Positions 23,758-36,405 of a stretch of DNA of 64,000 nucleotides are shown here, in pieces (position 1 is the stretch's first letter; each line of letters opens with the position of its first letter). The position numbers were made by a program, and so were the translations under genes. The notes below the pieces were generated by a model, which searched no databases, had not been told where the DNA came from, and was given only the letters and a program-made list of their open reading frames with translations. The stretch lies in assembly GCF_000801105.2 (NCBI RefSeq), contig NC_079511.1:16019792-16083791 (forward strand). Direction: 5' to 3'. The DNA is from Raphanus sativus. Its lineage: Eukaryota; Streptophyta; Magnoliopsida; Brassicales; Brassicaceae.

Positions 23758-25294
23758 CATCTGGGGCCGTTGAATATTTCTGAAGAGAATTTCCATAATT
23801 ATATGTTCCAAATATTTTCATACTTCATAAATTTAAATTTGAATAATAAATAATCATTCCTATTCCACAGAAGGAGCAGCTAGTATTATGTACTAAATGT
23901 TTTGGAATTTCTTTGAAAGTTCAATAAATAGTTATTTTCTGACTTTCTTCAATTGTATTTAAGAATTTTATAAATGTTACATAAAATGAGAATATACCCA
24001 TTTAAGACAATTTAACTGTATTTAAGTGTTGTTAACACTTTATCTATTGTATAAAATAAAATATGTAACTTTAAACTATAGTATAAATTAACACTACATA
24101 AAAAATTTAAGATCACATAAATAATAATTTTCACCCCGCCCGAATTGGACTAGTTTAAAATATTTTTATATGATTATATACTGTATTAAAATCTATAAAA
24201 GTGTGGGTCTTCTCAAATATGGTCCCACTAAAATTTTATAAAAAATTAAATGATAAATTTTGTATAAATATAATCAAAACATTTTTTCAGAATGAACTAT
24301 ATCGCTAATTATTGTTAACCATTCAAAACAATTTCTTATCGTTTTCTCATTTACATCTAAAACACATTTGTATTATATAATCCATATCTTATAAACATAA
24401 AATAATCAAACAAGAACAAGATAAAAGACTCAGTTTTAATTAATTAATATATAAACCATGACAAAAATTAGTTTTCTTATTTTACATAAAGTATTTATAA
24501 TTATGTGAATGACAAAAATGAGTTTTTGGTAAACTAATAATATATCATATTTACACCATTTCTACATACAGAATTTTTATCGTAGAATAACCTAAAGACA
24601 TAATTTGGTGTTTATGCATCTTATGGGAAACAATATATTATTGATATGAACAAGCTTATCATTGACAAATGTTTGTCTTATCGAATTAAAAATGAGGTTT
24701 TAACAGTTATTACTATTAATTTTATTAAGTTATTTTTACGTAAGATAGGTCATTTTTATAACTTATGATAGCCGTCTCGAAGTTAGTTTTTATTAGATAC
24801 ATAATTTTTTAAAAAATACTCTTTCAGTAAACTAGAAATTTTATGCCAATTATTACCTACAATAATATTTCACTTCAATCAACATATTCAAGACTTGCAT
24901 AATATATACATATTAATCCTTTAAGAATCGAAGATATATTTTTCCATCTATAAAAAATTAGTGAATAAATAATTAGTAGCTAATTCATTGCTAATTGATT
25001 TTGGCCACATATTCAATCTTTCAACGTGGCAATATATATGTGGCTATGAGTAATTGGTATTTTTAGGTGGTGATATATCCTACGAAAAAATAAAATTAGA
25101 ATTTAAAACGACTTTGTAACGTAAATATTTTAGGATATAAGGATAATAAGGGTAACCCAAAAATCTAATTTTAGATTCTACGGATCATGACGCGGCAATT
25201 TTTCAGGGACATATACACATGTTACAGTTTAATGGTATTGATGTGAAATTAGTAAATGCTAAAATTGGTAGTTAATCTATTGTTAGTTGTCCAC

Positions 25295-25597
25295 ATGTCG
25301 GCATCCAAAGTTGCTTTATTTTGTATTGTTCTAGTTTGTCTTGCTAGTCTTCATGAATGTATGTCATATATAGCTTACGTTCCATCCAATTCTCTAGCAT
25401 CATTACCATTAAAATAATATTAATATATTCCATTATCTTTTTAATTTTTTCATTCTTTAAATTTTATGCAGGTGCCAGCCCTCAAAAAAAAACCTAAGGG
25501 AACATGCTCTAAAACACCAAAGTTTGGTTGGTGTTGCAGCTCCACTACACAATGCCGAAGCACCAAAGCGGAATGTGAAAAACATTGTATCTATTAG
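25295..25597 (+). pseudogene. Cys-rich peptide copy 9 (type B, frameshifted, promoter lost)
   Basis: Exon 1 (25295-25358) and both splice sites (exon 2 from 25472) are intact. The A-run after CCTC near 25484-25492 has nine A where copy 5 has eight. The added base shifts the frame and brings a TAA within a few codons, before the Cys framework. It also carries the same promoter-removing fusion as copy 5 (TTGTCCACATG). Confidence 0.85.
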
Positions 25598-28500
25598 CAT
25601 CTGGGGCCGTTGAATATTTCCGAAGAGAATTTCCATAATTATATGTCCCAAATGTTTTCATACTTCATAAATTTAAATTTGAATAATAAATAATAATTCC
25701 TATTCCACAGGAGGAGCAGCTAGTATTATGTACTAAATGTTTTGGAATTTCTTTGAAAGTTCAATTAAAATAGTTATTTTCTGACTTTCTTCAATTGTAT
25801 TTAAGAATTTTATAAATGTACATAAAATGAGAATATACCCATTTAAGAATATTTAACTGTATTTATATGTTGTTAACACTTGTTCTATTGTATAAAATAA
25901 AAATATTTAACTTTAAACTATAGTATAAATTAATACTACATAAAATTTTTAAGATCACGTAAATAATAATTTTCACCCCGCCCGGATTGGACTAGTTTAA
26001 AATATTTTTATATGATTATATACTGTATTAAAATCCATAAAGGTGTGGGTCTTCTCAAATTTGGTCCCACTAAAATTTTATAAAAAATAAAATGATAAAT
26101 TTTGTATAAATATAATCAATACATTTTTTCACAATTAACTATATCGCTAATTATTGTTAACCATTCAGAACAATTTCTTATGGTTTTCTCATTAACATCT
26201 AAAACACATTTGTATTATATAATCAATATCTTATATACATAAAATAGTCAAACAAGAACAAGACAAAAGACTAAGTTTTAATTAATTAATATATAAACCA
26301 TGACAAAAATTATTTTTCTTATTTTACATAAAATATTTATAACTTTGTTAATGACAAAAATGAATTTTTGGTAAACTAATAATATATCATATTTACACCA
26401 TTTCTACATGCAGAATTTTTATCGTAGAATAACTTAAAAGACATAATTTGGTGTCTATGCATCTTATGGGAAACAATATATTATTGATATGAACAAGCTT
26501 ATCATCGACAAATGTTTGTCTTATCGAATTAAAAATGAGGTTTTAACAGTTATTACTACTAATTTTATTAAGTTATTTTTATGTAAGATAGGTCATTTTT
26601 ATTACTTATGATAGCCGTCTCTGAAGTTAGTTTTTTTATTATATACATAATGTTTTTAAAAAATACTCTTTCAGTAAACTAGAAATGTTATGCCAGTTAT
26701 TACCTACAATAATATTTCACTTCAATCAACATATTCAAGACTTGCATAATATATACATATTAATCCTTTAAGAATCGAAGATATATTTTTCCATCTATAA
26801 AAAATTAGTGAATAAATAATTAGTAGCTAATTCATTGCTAATTGATTTTGGCCACATATTTAATCTTTCAACGTGGCAATATGTATGTGGCTATCAATAA
26901 TTGGTATTTTTAGGTGGTGATATATCCTACGAAAAAAATAAAATGATTATTTAAAACGACTTTGTAACGTAAATATTTTAGGATATCTATATATATAAAG
27001 GAGACTTTTCTGGCATCTCCCACAGCCACGTCGTCTCTGGAGGAGTGGGCATTTCGCGCCACGTGTCGTCGCGCTGAGCCGGCTGTGAAGGTCACGCGTT
27101 CTATTATTGTCCTGCGCGTAGCTCACCGTTTTCAGTTTACAAAGATTTCCAGATTTCTTCTGCGTTCTTCTTCTTACGACTGCCTCTTCATCTTCCAGGT
27201 TTCACCAACAAAAGCAACGCCTTTTCTTACCCGTAAGTCCGTAACGCCTCATAACTCCTTCAAATCCGTCATTTATTTCGATTTTTCCCTTGATAAATCC
27301 ACACTTTGATTTCTGAAGAGAGAGAGAATCGAAAAATATGTAGAATTTTAGGGTTCGGGCCGCCCATTCCTTGTCCTGATTTCTAATCATTTTTCCCGAT
27401 CCGACGAGAGGATGAAGAAGACGCAGTATCAAAACATTGGCGTGAATTTGGTTCTCTCGGATGCAACACTCGATCTAGATGAGCAGGTGCCTCCATTTCT
27501 CTTCCCACACTGGTTCTGTATCCCCTTTTCGTTTCTTGCTGTTTAAATGATGTTGAGTGGATCTCAGATTTTGTTTTAAATGAAAAGTTTGTTTTTTTCT
27601 TTCTTCTGTGAGTATGTGATTACTCGGTTTGATGTCTGAGTTGTGGAGAATGGCTTTTGGGATAGGTAGAGGTTGATGCATGTGTATATTAGCATTCAAG
27701 TCAGTTTTGCGGGTTGAAAATATTACTTTGTTATATAATTTCAAGGTAGATATGTATTGGGTTCGGAATAGGTGGTTCACTTGCACTTTGATAACCCTTT
27801 TAGTCTGGGTTTGCCTGACTCACATAATTTGATGATTGCTTCAAAATCTGATACATTGATGTTAATTTCGACAACTAATTGATGCAAGCAATATGTTACA
27901 TAGCATATTAGATCAAAGCTTAAACTTACCCAGCACAGAAGGAAGAGATGGGACAGATGGAGTATTGATTGCTTGACGATAAACAACAAAACCGGTGGGA
28001 TCTGGAACTCAAACGCGATCCAGAAGAATAGTTTATTCTAGCACGATTCTGACCATATGATCAGTTACTTGAGCTAGCAAACACGGGCAAACAACTCCCT
28101 GGTATGTATTTTCAATTTCAGTATTAAAGTTTTTATTTTAAGCGTGAGTTAACATAGTCCCATATAATATTTTCTCAGACATAATGGGGGAGCTTTGTTC
28201 AATTAGTAACACAATAGACAACCGTTTGCTGGGGAGACACAGCGTGTGTCGTGTGATGCTCACTTCGCGTCTAGAAAGGTACTTTAAGGATGTCTATTTT
28301 TCCTTGATGATGTTATTCGGATCATATTCCCCAGTGGTGATCTTTCTGTTTAGTTTCATTTTATTTCAAAGCAGATGTATAGTATTATCTCATAGAACAT
28401 ACCTCTCTCGGTATTCATGTTTAGTTACAATACTATTGTGACAACAATAGTTTCTAATAAAACACCAATTATGTGCAGTCATTCTGTCTCATATAAAATT

Positions 28501-28641
28501 TCCCGAGGACAAACTGAACTAAATATGTTGAGAACTTTCGATCTCATGTTGACTTCCTTTACTCTAACGTATCCCCCATTTGACTTTGTAGCATGATTTA
28601 TGTTCAGGGAAGCAAATGTTTGTGTTAGTATGTTTGACTCT

Positions 28642-29228
28642 TTGGGTTGGTGTTATATTGGGTGTTCAAAGAAACTCATCCGAGAGGAATATTCCTTTAC
28701 ATGTGTCGCATGCAATGAAACTAATGCTCTGGCTGAACTCAGGTGAGTAATTTTTATTTCTGTCTTTCTGCGTATTGTAAGAAAAACCAAAAATAATTTC
28801 CCTTTCAACAGGTAGCGGGTGATACTTTCTGTGTTAGACAACACTGGCACCGCGGTTTTCCTTGGCTGTGATATGGAGGTGGCTAAACTGACCCACGTTC
28901 TAGCTTCTGAGGCTGCACAGATTGTGGTATGAGAGCTTGCACCTATGCCAACTTTGCTGTGAGTGTTGCTCACTTCTCCTAACGTAATTAGTTTTTTATA
29001 AAAATAAATGGTCAGTCTTTGTTATGTTCATAACAGGAAGGTGTAAAGGTCCCTCAAGCAGCGCTTCCCGGAGCTGTGACACCAGGATCAGATGTCAGAG
29101 ATGCTAACACTTGCAAAGTTGCAGAGCAAGCAACTACACCTGATGGTTCACTTCCCGGACATTTACCAACAGTGAAAGAACAAGTTGATCTGGAAGAGAA
29201 TGCTCCCAAGAAAGCACGTGAGGAATGA
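28642..29228 (+). pseudogene. RPA70-like C-terminal fragment captured by the Helitron
   Basis: Three exon-like pieces keep frame over GT-AG introns. The first (to 28742) carries a zinc-ribbon pattern with WCYIGCSKKL then FTCVACNE. The second (28812-28926) reads VLDNTGTAVFLGCD and a KLTHVLASEAAQIV helix, the OB-fold C-terminal domain of the replication protein A large subunit family. The third (29037-29228) is a tail with a PKKAR nuclear-localisation-like motif and a TGA stop. The second exon opens with TAG at 28813-28815 where Tyr (TAC/TAT) is expected, a nonsense change. RPA-like genes are frequent Helitron-associated cargo in plants. Confidence 0.75.
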
Positions 29229-30053
29229 GACCCCTGTTAGAACCTAAACAACCATGTCTTCTCCTTATCAATTAAACTTTTAGCATCTTTCAACTTCGCT
29301 CAAGTCTATTCCCTTGAGGAAAAAAACTCAAGTGTCGTGGTTGTTGTCATTTCTTTTATCTATGCAAATTTTATTTCCCTATAAAAAAACTCAAGTGTCG
29401 TGGTTGTTATTTCTTTTATGAATGCAAGTCTTTTTAACAATATGCATCCACATGTCTTGGATTTATAATTCCGTGGTCTTCTGAATAAGCAACTTCTTCG
29501 GTGTCTTCTTGATCATGGGCATCAAATTCGGCATACATATTTCAGTGAGAGGTTATGAGTATCAAAAACATTCTAGGTGAGTTGAGTTCTACTATTGAAT
29601 TTCAGTTTAAGCTTCCACCATAATAGGTATTACTTCTCATTCATCCATACATACAAATGCTAAAAACATTTTACAGAAAAAATCTTCCAATTTATTACAA
29701 GAGGATTTTTTATGTTCTAATTTTCAGTTTCATTTACATATTGTTTTCGATTTTCGTTCCAATTTTCAAACAAAATATATAAATATTTTTACTCATTAAC
29801 TAATATATTTAAATTCTAACTAAATCAATTTTCTTACGACTTCCAAATTTTTATTTTATTTTTACTGAATCAGTTAGTCACAATCATTAATAATATTCCA
29901 CTTTGGACTAAACAATTTCAAAACAAAGTAATACATTACGATCGCTAACAATTATCAAATGGACGAAAAATATCACTCTTTCAACGTATTTTCATTTTCA
30001 TTTCTAAGACCATAAAATAAATTATAAATTCATTTCAAAAAAAATATACGAAC

Positions 30054-30070
30054 CCGGCGCGTAGCGCCGG
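30054..30070 (+). terminator. Helitron 3' terminal hairpin
   Basis: CCGGCGC-GTA-GCGCCGG forms a perfect 7-bp stem with a 3-base loop, 11 nt before the CTAG end at 30081. This is the standard Helitron termination signal. Confidence 0.9.
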
Positions 30071-30525
30071 AATACCACTAGTAAGGATAATAAGGGTAAC
30101 CCAAAAATCTAATTTTAGATTCTACGGATCATGACGCCGCAATTTTTCAGGGACATATACACATGTTACAGTTTAATGGTATTGATGTGAAATTAGTAAA
30201 TGCTAAAATTGGTAGTTAATCTATTGTTAGTTGTATTTTATCCACATATTTAATTATTCAACGTTACATATATATATGGTCGTTGATAATAGATTTTTTT
30301 AGGTGATGACCTAATGTATAAAAAACTAAAATAAATGTTTTGAATAAATTTTGACATAAATATATTAGGATAGAAAAAAATAAAATCAACCAATCAAATT
30401 AAAACAGTATTTCTGGATAATTCTAAAAATAGTCTTCAAAGAATTATATATATGTACATGTTCAAATCGAAGGTTTCCTACAAAAAAAAAACACACTAAA
30501 CATTTATTTAAAGTGGAGAGTTACA

Positions 30526-30827
30526 ATGTCGGCATCCAAAGTTGCTTTATTTTGTATTGTTCTAGTTTGTCTTGCTAGTCTTCATGAATGTATGTCATAT
30601 ATAGCTTACGTTCCATCCAAATCTCTAGCATCATTACCACTAAAATAATATTAATATACTCCATTATCTTTTTAATTGTTTTATTCTTTAAATTTTATGC
30701 AGGTGCCAGCCCTCAAAGAAAACCTAAGGGAACATGCTCTAAAGAACCAAAGTTTGGTTGGTGTTGCAGCTCCACTACACAATGCCGAAGCACCAAAGCG
30801 GAATGTGACAAACATTGTATCTATTAG
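30526..30827 (+). CDS. Secreted Cys-rich peptide, copy 10 (type C)
   Basis: Exons are 30526-30589 and 30703-30827; 62 residues. Type C: MSASK start, PQRKPKG, KEPKFGWCC, DKHCIY-stop. Full promoter (TATATATAT near 30446). It is the first copy after the Helitron, which left its promoter intact because the insertion lies about 440 bp upstream of the start. Confidence 0.85.
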
Positions 30828-32658
30828 CATCTGGGGCCGTTGAATAATTATGAAGAGAATTTCCATAATTATATGTTCCAAATATTTGCATACTTCATAA
30901 ATTTAAATTTGAATAATAAATAATAATTCCTATTCCATAGGAGGAGCAGCTAGTATTATGTACTAAATGTTTTGGAATTTCTTTGAAAGTTCAATAAATA
31001 GTTATTTTCTGACTTTCTTCAATTGTATTTAAGAATTTTATAAATGTTACATAAAATGAGAATAAACCCATTTAAGACTATTTAACTGTATTTAAAATTT
31101 GTTAACACTTGTTCTATTCTATAAAATAAAAATATTTAACTTTAAACTATAGTATAAATTAATACTACATAAAATATTTAAGATCACGTAAATAATAATT
31201 TTCACCTCGCCCTGATTGGACTAGTTTAAGATATTTTTATATGATTATATACTGTATTAAAATTCATAAAAGTGTGGGTCTTCTCAAATATGGTCCCGCT
31301 AAAACTTTATAAAAAATTAAATGATAAATTTTGTATAAATATAATCAAAATATTTTCTCACAATGAACTATATCGGTAATTATTGTTAACCATTCAGAGC
31401 AATTTCATATTGTTTTCTCATTTACATCTAAAACACATTTCTATTATATAATCCATATCTTATATACATAAAATAATCAAACAAGAACAAGATAAAAGAC
31501 AAAGTTTTAATTAATTAATATATAAACCATGACAAAAAATATTTTTCTTATTTTACATAAAATATTTATAATTATGTTAATGACAAAAATGAATTTTTGG
31601 TAAACTAATAATATATCATATTTAGACCATTTCTACATGCAGAATTTTTATCGTAGAATAACTTAAAAGACATAATTTGGTGTTTATGCATCTTATGGGA
31701 AACAATATATTATTGATATGAACAAGCTTATCATTGACAAATGTTTGTCTTATCGAATTAAAAATGAGGTTTTAACAGTTATTACTACTAATTTTATTAA
31801 GTTATTTTTACGTAAGATAGATCATTTTTATAACTTATGATAGCCGTCTCGAAGTTAGTTTTTATTATATACATAATTTTTTTAAAAAAAAAAATACTCT
31901 TTCAGTAAACTAGAAATGTTATGCCAATTATTACCTACAATAATATTTCACTTCAATCAACATATTCAAGACTTGCATAATATATACATATTAATCCTTT
32001 AAGAATCGAAGATATATTTTTCCATCTATAAAAAAATTAGTGAATAAATAATTAGTAGCTAATTCATTGCTAATTGATTTTGGCCACATATTTAATCTTT
32101 CAACGTGGCAATATATATGTGGCTATCTGTAATTGGTATTTTTAGGTGGTGGTATATCCTACGAAAAAATAAAATGATAATTTAAAACGACTTTGTAACG
32201 TAAATATTTTAGGATATAAGGATAATAAGGGTAACCCAAAAATCTAATTTTAGATTCTACGGATCATGACACGGCAATTTTTCAGGGACATATACACATG
32301 TTACAGTTTAATGGTATTGATGTGAAATTAGTAAATGCTAAAATTGGTAGTTAATCTATTGTTAGTTGTATTTTATCCACATATTTAATTATTCAACGTT
32401 ACATATATATATGGTCGTTGATAATAGATTTTTTAGGTGATGACATAATGTATAAAAAACTAAAATAAATGTTTTGAATAAAATTTGACATAAATATTTT
32501 AGGATCGAAAAAAATAAAATCAACCAATCAAATTAAAACAGTATTTCTGGATAATTCTAAAAATAGTCTTCAAAGAATTATATATATGTACATGTTCAAA
32601 TCGAAGGTTTCCTACAAAAAAAAACACACTAAACATTTATTTAAAGTGGAGAGTTACA

Positions 32659-32960
32659 ATGTCGGCATCCAAAGTTGCTTTATTTTGTATTGTTCTAGTT
32701 TGTCTTGCTAGTCTTCATGAATGTATGTCATATATAGCTTACGTTCCATCCAATTCTCTAGCATCATTACCACTAAAATAATATTAATATACTCCATTAT
32801 CTTTTTAATTGTTTTATTCTTTAAATTTTATGCAGGTGCCAGCCCTCAAAAAAAACCTAAGGGAACATGCTCTAAAGAACCAAAGTTTGGTTGGTGTTGC
32901 AGCTCCACTACACAATGCCGAAGCACCAAAGCGGAATGTGACAAACATTGTATCTATTAG
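32659..32960 (+). CDS. Secreted Cys-rich peptide, copy 11 (type C variant)
   Basis: Exons are 32659-32722 and 32836-32960. It differs from copy 10 by one visible change in the mature region (PQKKPKG instead of PQRKPKG). Full promoter and 112-113 nt intron. The spacing to copy 12 (2,134 bp) is that of an undamaged unit. Confidence 0.85.
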
Positions 32961-34792
32961 CATCTGGGGCCGTTGAATAATTATGAAGAGAATTTCCATA
33001 ATTATATGTTCCAAATATTTGCATACTTCATAAATTTAAATTTGAATAATAAATAATAATTCCTATTCCACAGGAGGAGCAGCTAGTATTATGTACTAAA
33101 TGTTTTGGAATTTCTTTGAAAGTTCAATAAATAGTTATTTTCTGACTTTCTTCAATTGTATTTAAGAATTTTATAAATGTTACATAAAATGAGAATAAAC
33201 CCATTTAAGACTATTTAACTGTATTTAAAAGTTGTTAACACTTGTTCTATTCTATAAAATAAAAATATTTAACTTTAAACTATAGTATAAATTAATACTA
33301 CATAAAATATTTAAGATCACGTAAATAATAATTTTCACCCCGCCCTGATTGGACTAGTTTAAGATATTTTTATATGATTATATACTGTATTAAAATTTAT
33401 AAAAGTGTGGGTCTTCTCAATATGGTCCCGCTAAAACTTTATAAAAAATTAAATGATAAATTTGTATAAATATAATCAAATATTTTTTCACAATGAACTA
33501 TATCGCTAATTATTGTTAACCATTCAGAGCAATTTCATATTGTTTTCTCATTTACATCTAAAACACATTTCTATTATATAATCCATATCTTATATACATA
33601 AAATAATCAAACAAGAACAAGATAAAAGACAAAGTTTTAATTAATTAATATATAAACCATGACAAAAAATATTTTTTCTTATTTTACATAAAATATTTAT
33701 AATTATGTTAATGACAAAAATGAATTTTTGGTAAACTAATAATATATCATATTTAGACCATTTCTACATGCAGAATTTTTATCGTAGAATAACTTAAAAG
33801 ACATAATTTGGTGTTTATGCATCTTATGGGAAACAATATATTATTGATATGAACAAGCTTATCATTGACAAATGTTTGTCTTATCGAATTAAAAATGAGG
33901 TTTTAACAGTTATTACTACTAATTTTATTAAGTTATTTTTACGTAAGATAGGTCATTTTTATAACTTATGATAGCCGTCTCGAAGTTAGTTTTTATTATA
34001 TACATAATTTTTTTTAAAAAAAAAAATACTCTTTCAGTAAACTAGAAATGTTATGCCAATTATTACCTACAATAATATTTCACTTCAATCAACATATTCA
34101 AGACTTGCATAATATATACATATTAATCCTTTAAGAATCGAAGATATATTTTTCCATCTATAAAAAATTAGTGAATAAATAATTAGTAGCTAATTCACTG
34201 CTAATTGATTTTGGCCACATATTTAATCTTTCAACGTGGCAATATATATGTGGCTATCTGTAATTGGTATTTTTAGGTGGTGGTATATCCTACGAAAAAA
34301 TAAAATGATAATTTAAAACGACTTTGTAACGTAAATATTTTAGGATATAAGGATAATAAGGGTAACCCAAAAATCTAATTTTAGATTCTACGGATCATGA
34401 CGCGGCAATTTTTCAGGGACATATACACATGTTACAGTTTAATGGTATTGATGTGAAATTAGTAAATGCTAAAATTGGTAGTTAATCTATTTTTAGTTGT
34501 ATTTTATCCACATATTTAATTATTCAACGTTACATATATATATATGGTCGTTGATAATAGATTTTTTTAGGTGATGACATATTGTATAAAAAACTAAAAT
34601 AAATGTTTTGAATAAAATTTGACATAAATATTTTAGGATAGAAAAAAATAAAATCAACCAATCAATTTAAAACAGTATTTCTGGATAATTCTAAAAATAG
34701 TCTTCAAAGAATTATATATATGTACATGTTCAAATCGAAGGTTTCCTACAAAAAAAAACACACTAAAAATTTATTTAAAGTGGAGAGTTACA

Positions 34793-35093
34793 ATGTCGGC
34801 ATCCAAAGTTGCTTTATTTTGTATTGTTCTAGTTTGTCTTGCTAGTCTTCATGAATGTATGTCATATATAGCTTACGTTCCATCCAAATCTCTAGCATCA
34901 TTACCACTAAATAATATTAATATACTTCATTATCTTTTTAATTGTTTTATTCTTTAAATTTTATGCAGGTGCCAGCCCTCAAAGAAAACCTAAGGGAACA
35001 TGCTCTAAGGAACCAAAGTTTGGTTGGTGTTGCAGCTCCACTACACAATGCCGAAGCACTAAAGCGGAATGTGACAAACATTGTATCTATTAG
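34793..35093 (+). CDS. Secreted Cys-rich peptide, copy 12 (type C)
   Basis: Exons are 34793-34856 and 34969-35093. The encoded peptide is as copy 10, with synonymous changes (for example ACT in the RSTK segment). It is the last complete member. The following intergenic unit lost about 0.5 kb at about 35800, where the ATG ACA AAA region joins the TTTCAACGTGGC region. Confidence 0.85.
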
Positions 35094-36366
35094 CATATGG
35101 GGCCGTTGAATTTCTCTGAAGAGAATTTCCATAATTATATGTTCCAAATATTTTCATACTTCATAAATTTAAATTTGAATAATAAATAATAACTCTTATT
35201 CCACAGGAGGAGCAGCTAGTATTATGTACTAAATGTTTTGGAATTTCTTTGAAAGTTCAATAAATAGTTATTTTCTGACTTTCTTCAATTGTATTTAAGA
35301 ATTTTATAAATGTTACATAAAATGAGAATAAACCCATTTAAGACTATTTAACTGTATTTAAATGTTGTTAACACTCGTTCTATTGTATAAAATAAAAATA
35401 TTTAACTTTAAACTATAGCATAAATTAATTCTACATAAAACATTTAAGATCACGTAAATAATAATTTTCACCACGCCCGGATTGGACTAGTTTAAAATAT
35501 TTTTATATGATTATATACTGTATTAAAATCCATAAAAGTGTGGGTCTTCTCAAATATGGTCCCACTAAAATTTTATAAAAATTAAATGATAAATTTTGTA
35601 TAAATATAATCAAAACATTTTCTCACAATGAACTATATGGCTAATTATTGTTAACCATTCAGAACAATTTCATATTGTTTTATCATTTACATCTAAAACA
35701 CATTTGTATTATATAATCCATACCTTATATACATAAAATAATCAAACAAGAACAAGATAAAAGACTAAGTTTTAATTAATTAATATATTAGCCATGACAA
35801 AATTATTTCAACGTGGCAATACATATGTGGCTATCAGTAATTGGTATTTTTAGGTGGTGATATATCCTACGAAAAAATAAAATGAGAATTTAGAACGACT
35901 TTGTAACGTAAATATTTTATGATAGAAGGATAATAAGGGTAACCCAAAAATCTATATTTAAATTCTACGGATCATGACACGGCAATTTTTCAGAGACATA
36001 TACACATGTTACCATTTAATGGTATTGATGTGAAATTAGTAAATGCTAAAATTGGTATTAATCTATCGTTAGTTGTATTTTAGCCACATATTTAATTATT
36101 CAACGTTATATATATATATATATGGTCGTCGCTAATAGATTTTTTAGGTGATGACATATTGTATCAAAAACTAAAATAATGTTTTGAATGAAATTTGACA
36201 TAGATTTTTTAGGATGGAAAGAAAATAAAATCAACCAATCAATTTAAAACAGTATTTCTGGATAATTATAAAAATAGTCTTCAAAGAATTATATATATGT
36301 ACATGTTCAAATCGAAGATTTCCTACAATCAACACACAAAACATTTATTTACAGTGGAGAGTTACA

Positions 36367-36405
36367 ATGTCGGCATCCAAAGTTGCTTTATTTTGTATTG
36401 TTCTA
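36367..36405 (+). pseudogene. Cys-rich peptide copy 13, cut in exon 1 by an LTR element
   Basis: The promoter and first 13 codons (MSASKVALFCIVL) are intact; after TTCTA the sequence becomes TGTTGGGGTC, the TG end of an LTR. The remainder of exon 1 and exon 2 are not found in the window. The array therefore ends at this insertion, or continues beyond the nested elements outside the window. Confidence 0.85.

Larger units (their letters stand above)
26986..30081 (+). mobile_element. Helitron with precise ends, RPA-like cargo
   Basis: The element starts TCTATATATATAAAGG and ends CACTAG, inserted between A and T of the host string GGATA|TAAGG. The same host string is uninterrupted in the other units (for example near 18170 and 32213), giving an exact empty site and a 3,096-bp insert without target duplication. 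A 7-bp GC hairpin lies 11 nt before the 3' end. No Rep/helicase is present, so it is non-autonomous. The left part holds a CT-rich leader-like stretch and exon-like pieces I cannot name (27411-27486, 28184-28290); the right part holds RPA-like exons. Confidence 0.93.
11490..36405 (+). repeat. 13-copy tandem array of secreted Cys-rich peptide genes
   Basis: All copies are in direct orientation; start codons lie at 11731, 13807, 15118, 16489, 18330, 20475, 21333, 23456, 25295, 30526, 32659, 34793 and 36367. The basic period is about 2.13 kb (10 to 11, 11 to 12, and 9 to 10 after removing the 3,096-bp Helitron). Shorter spacings come from deletions. Introns, intergenic DNA and exons are all near-identical by eye, so amplification is recent or homogenised. 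Three protein types recur: A (copies 2, 4, 8), B (3, 5, 9) and C (10, 11, 12), with A-B pairs at 2-3, 4-5 and 8-9. Intergenic parts of the units show no other gene. The left edge abuts a gag remnant and the right edge an LTR. Confidence 0.95.

Noticed and set aside
11885..35147. Repeated minus-strand frames of about 66 codons over each exon 2
   Set aside because: They recur only because exon 2 is repeated. They lie antisense to the Cys-rich exon, have no domain pattern, and their ends shift with the A-run.
11490..36405. Naming the peptides SCR, LURE or classical defensin
   Set aside because: The Cys order and spacing do not match those families as I know them, so I left the symbol empty.
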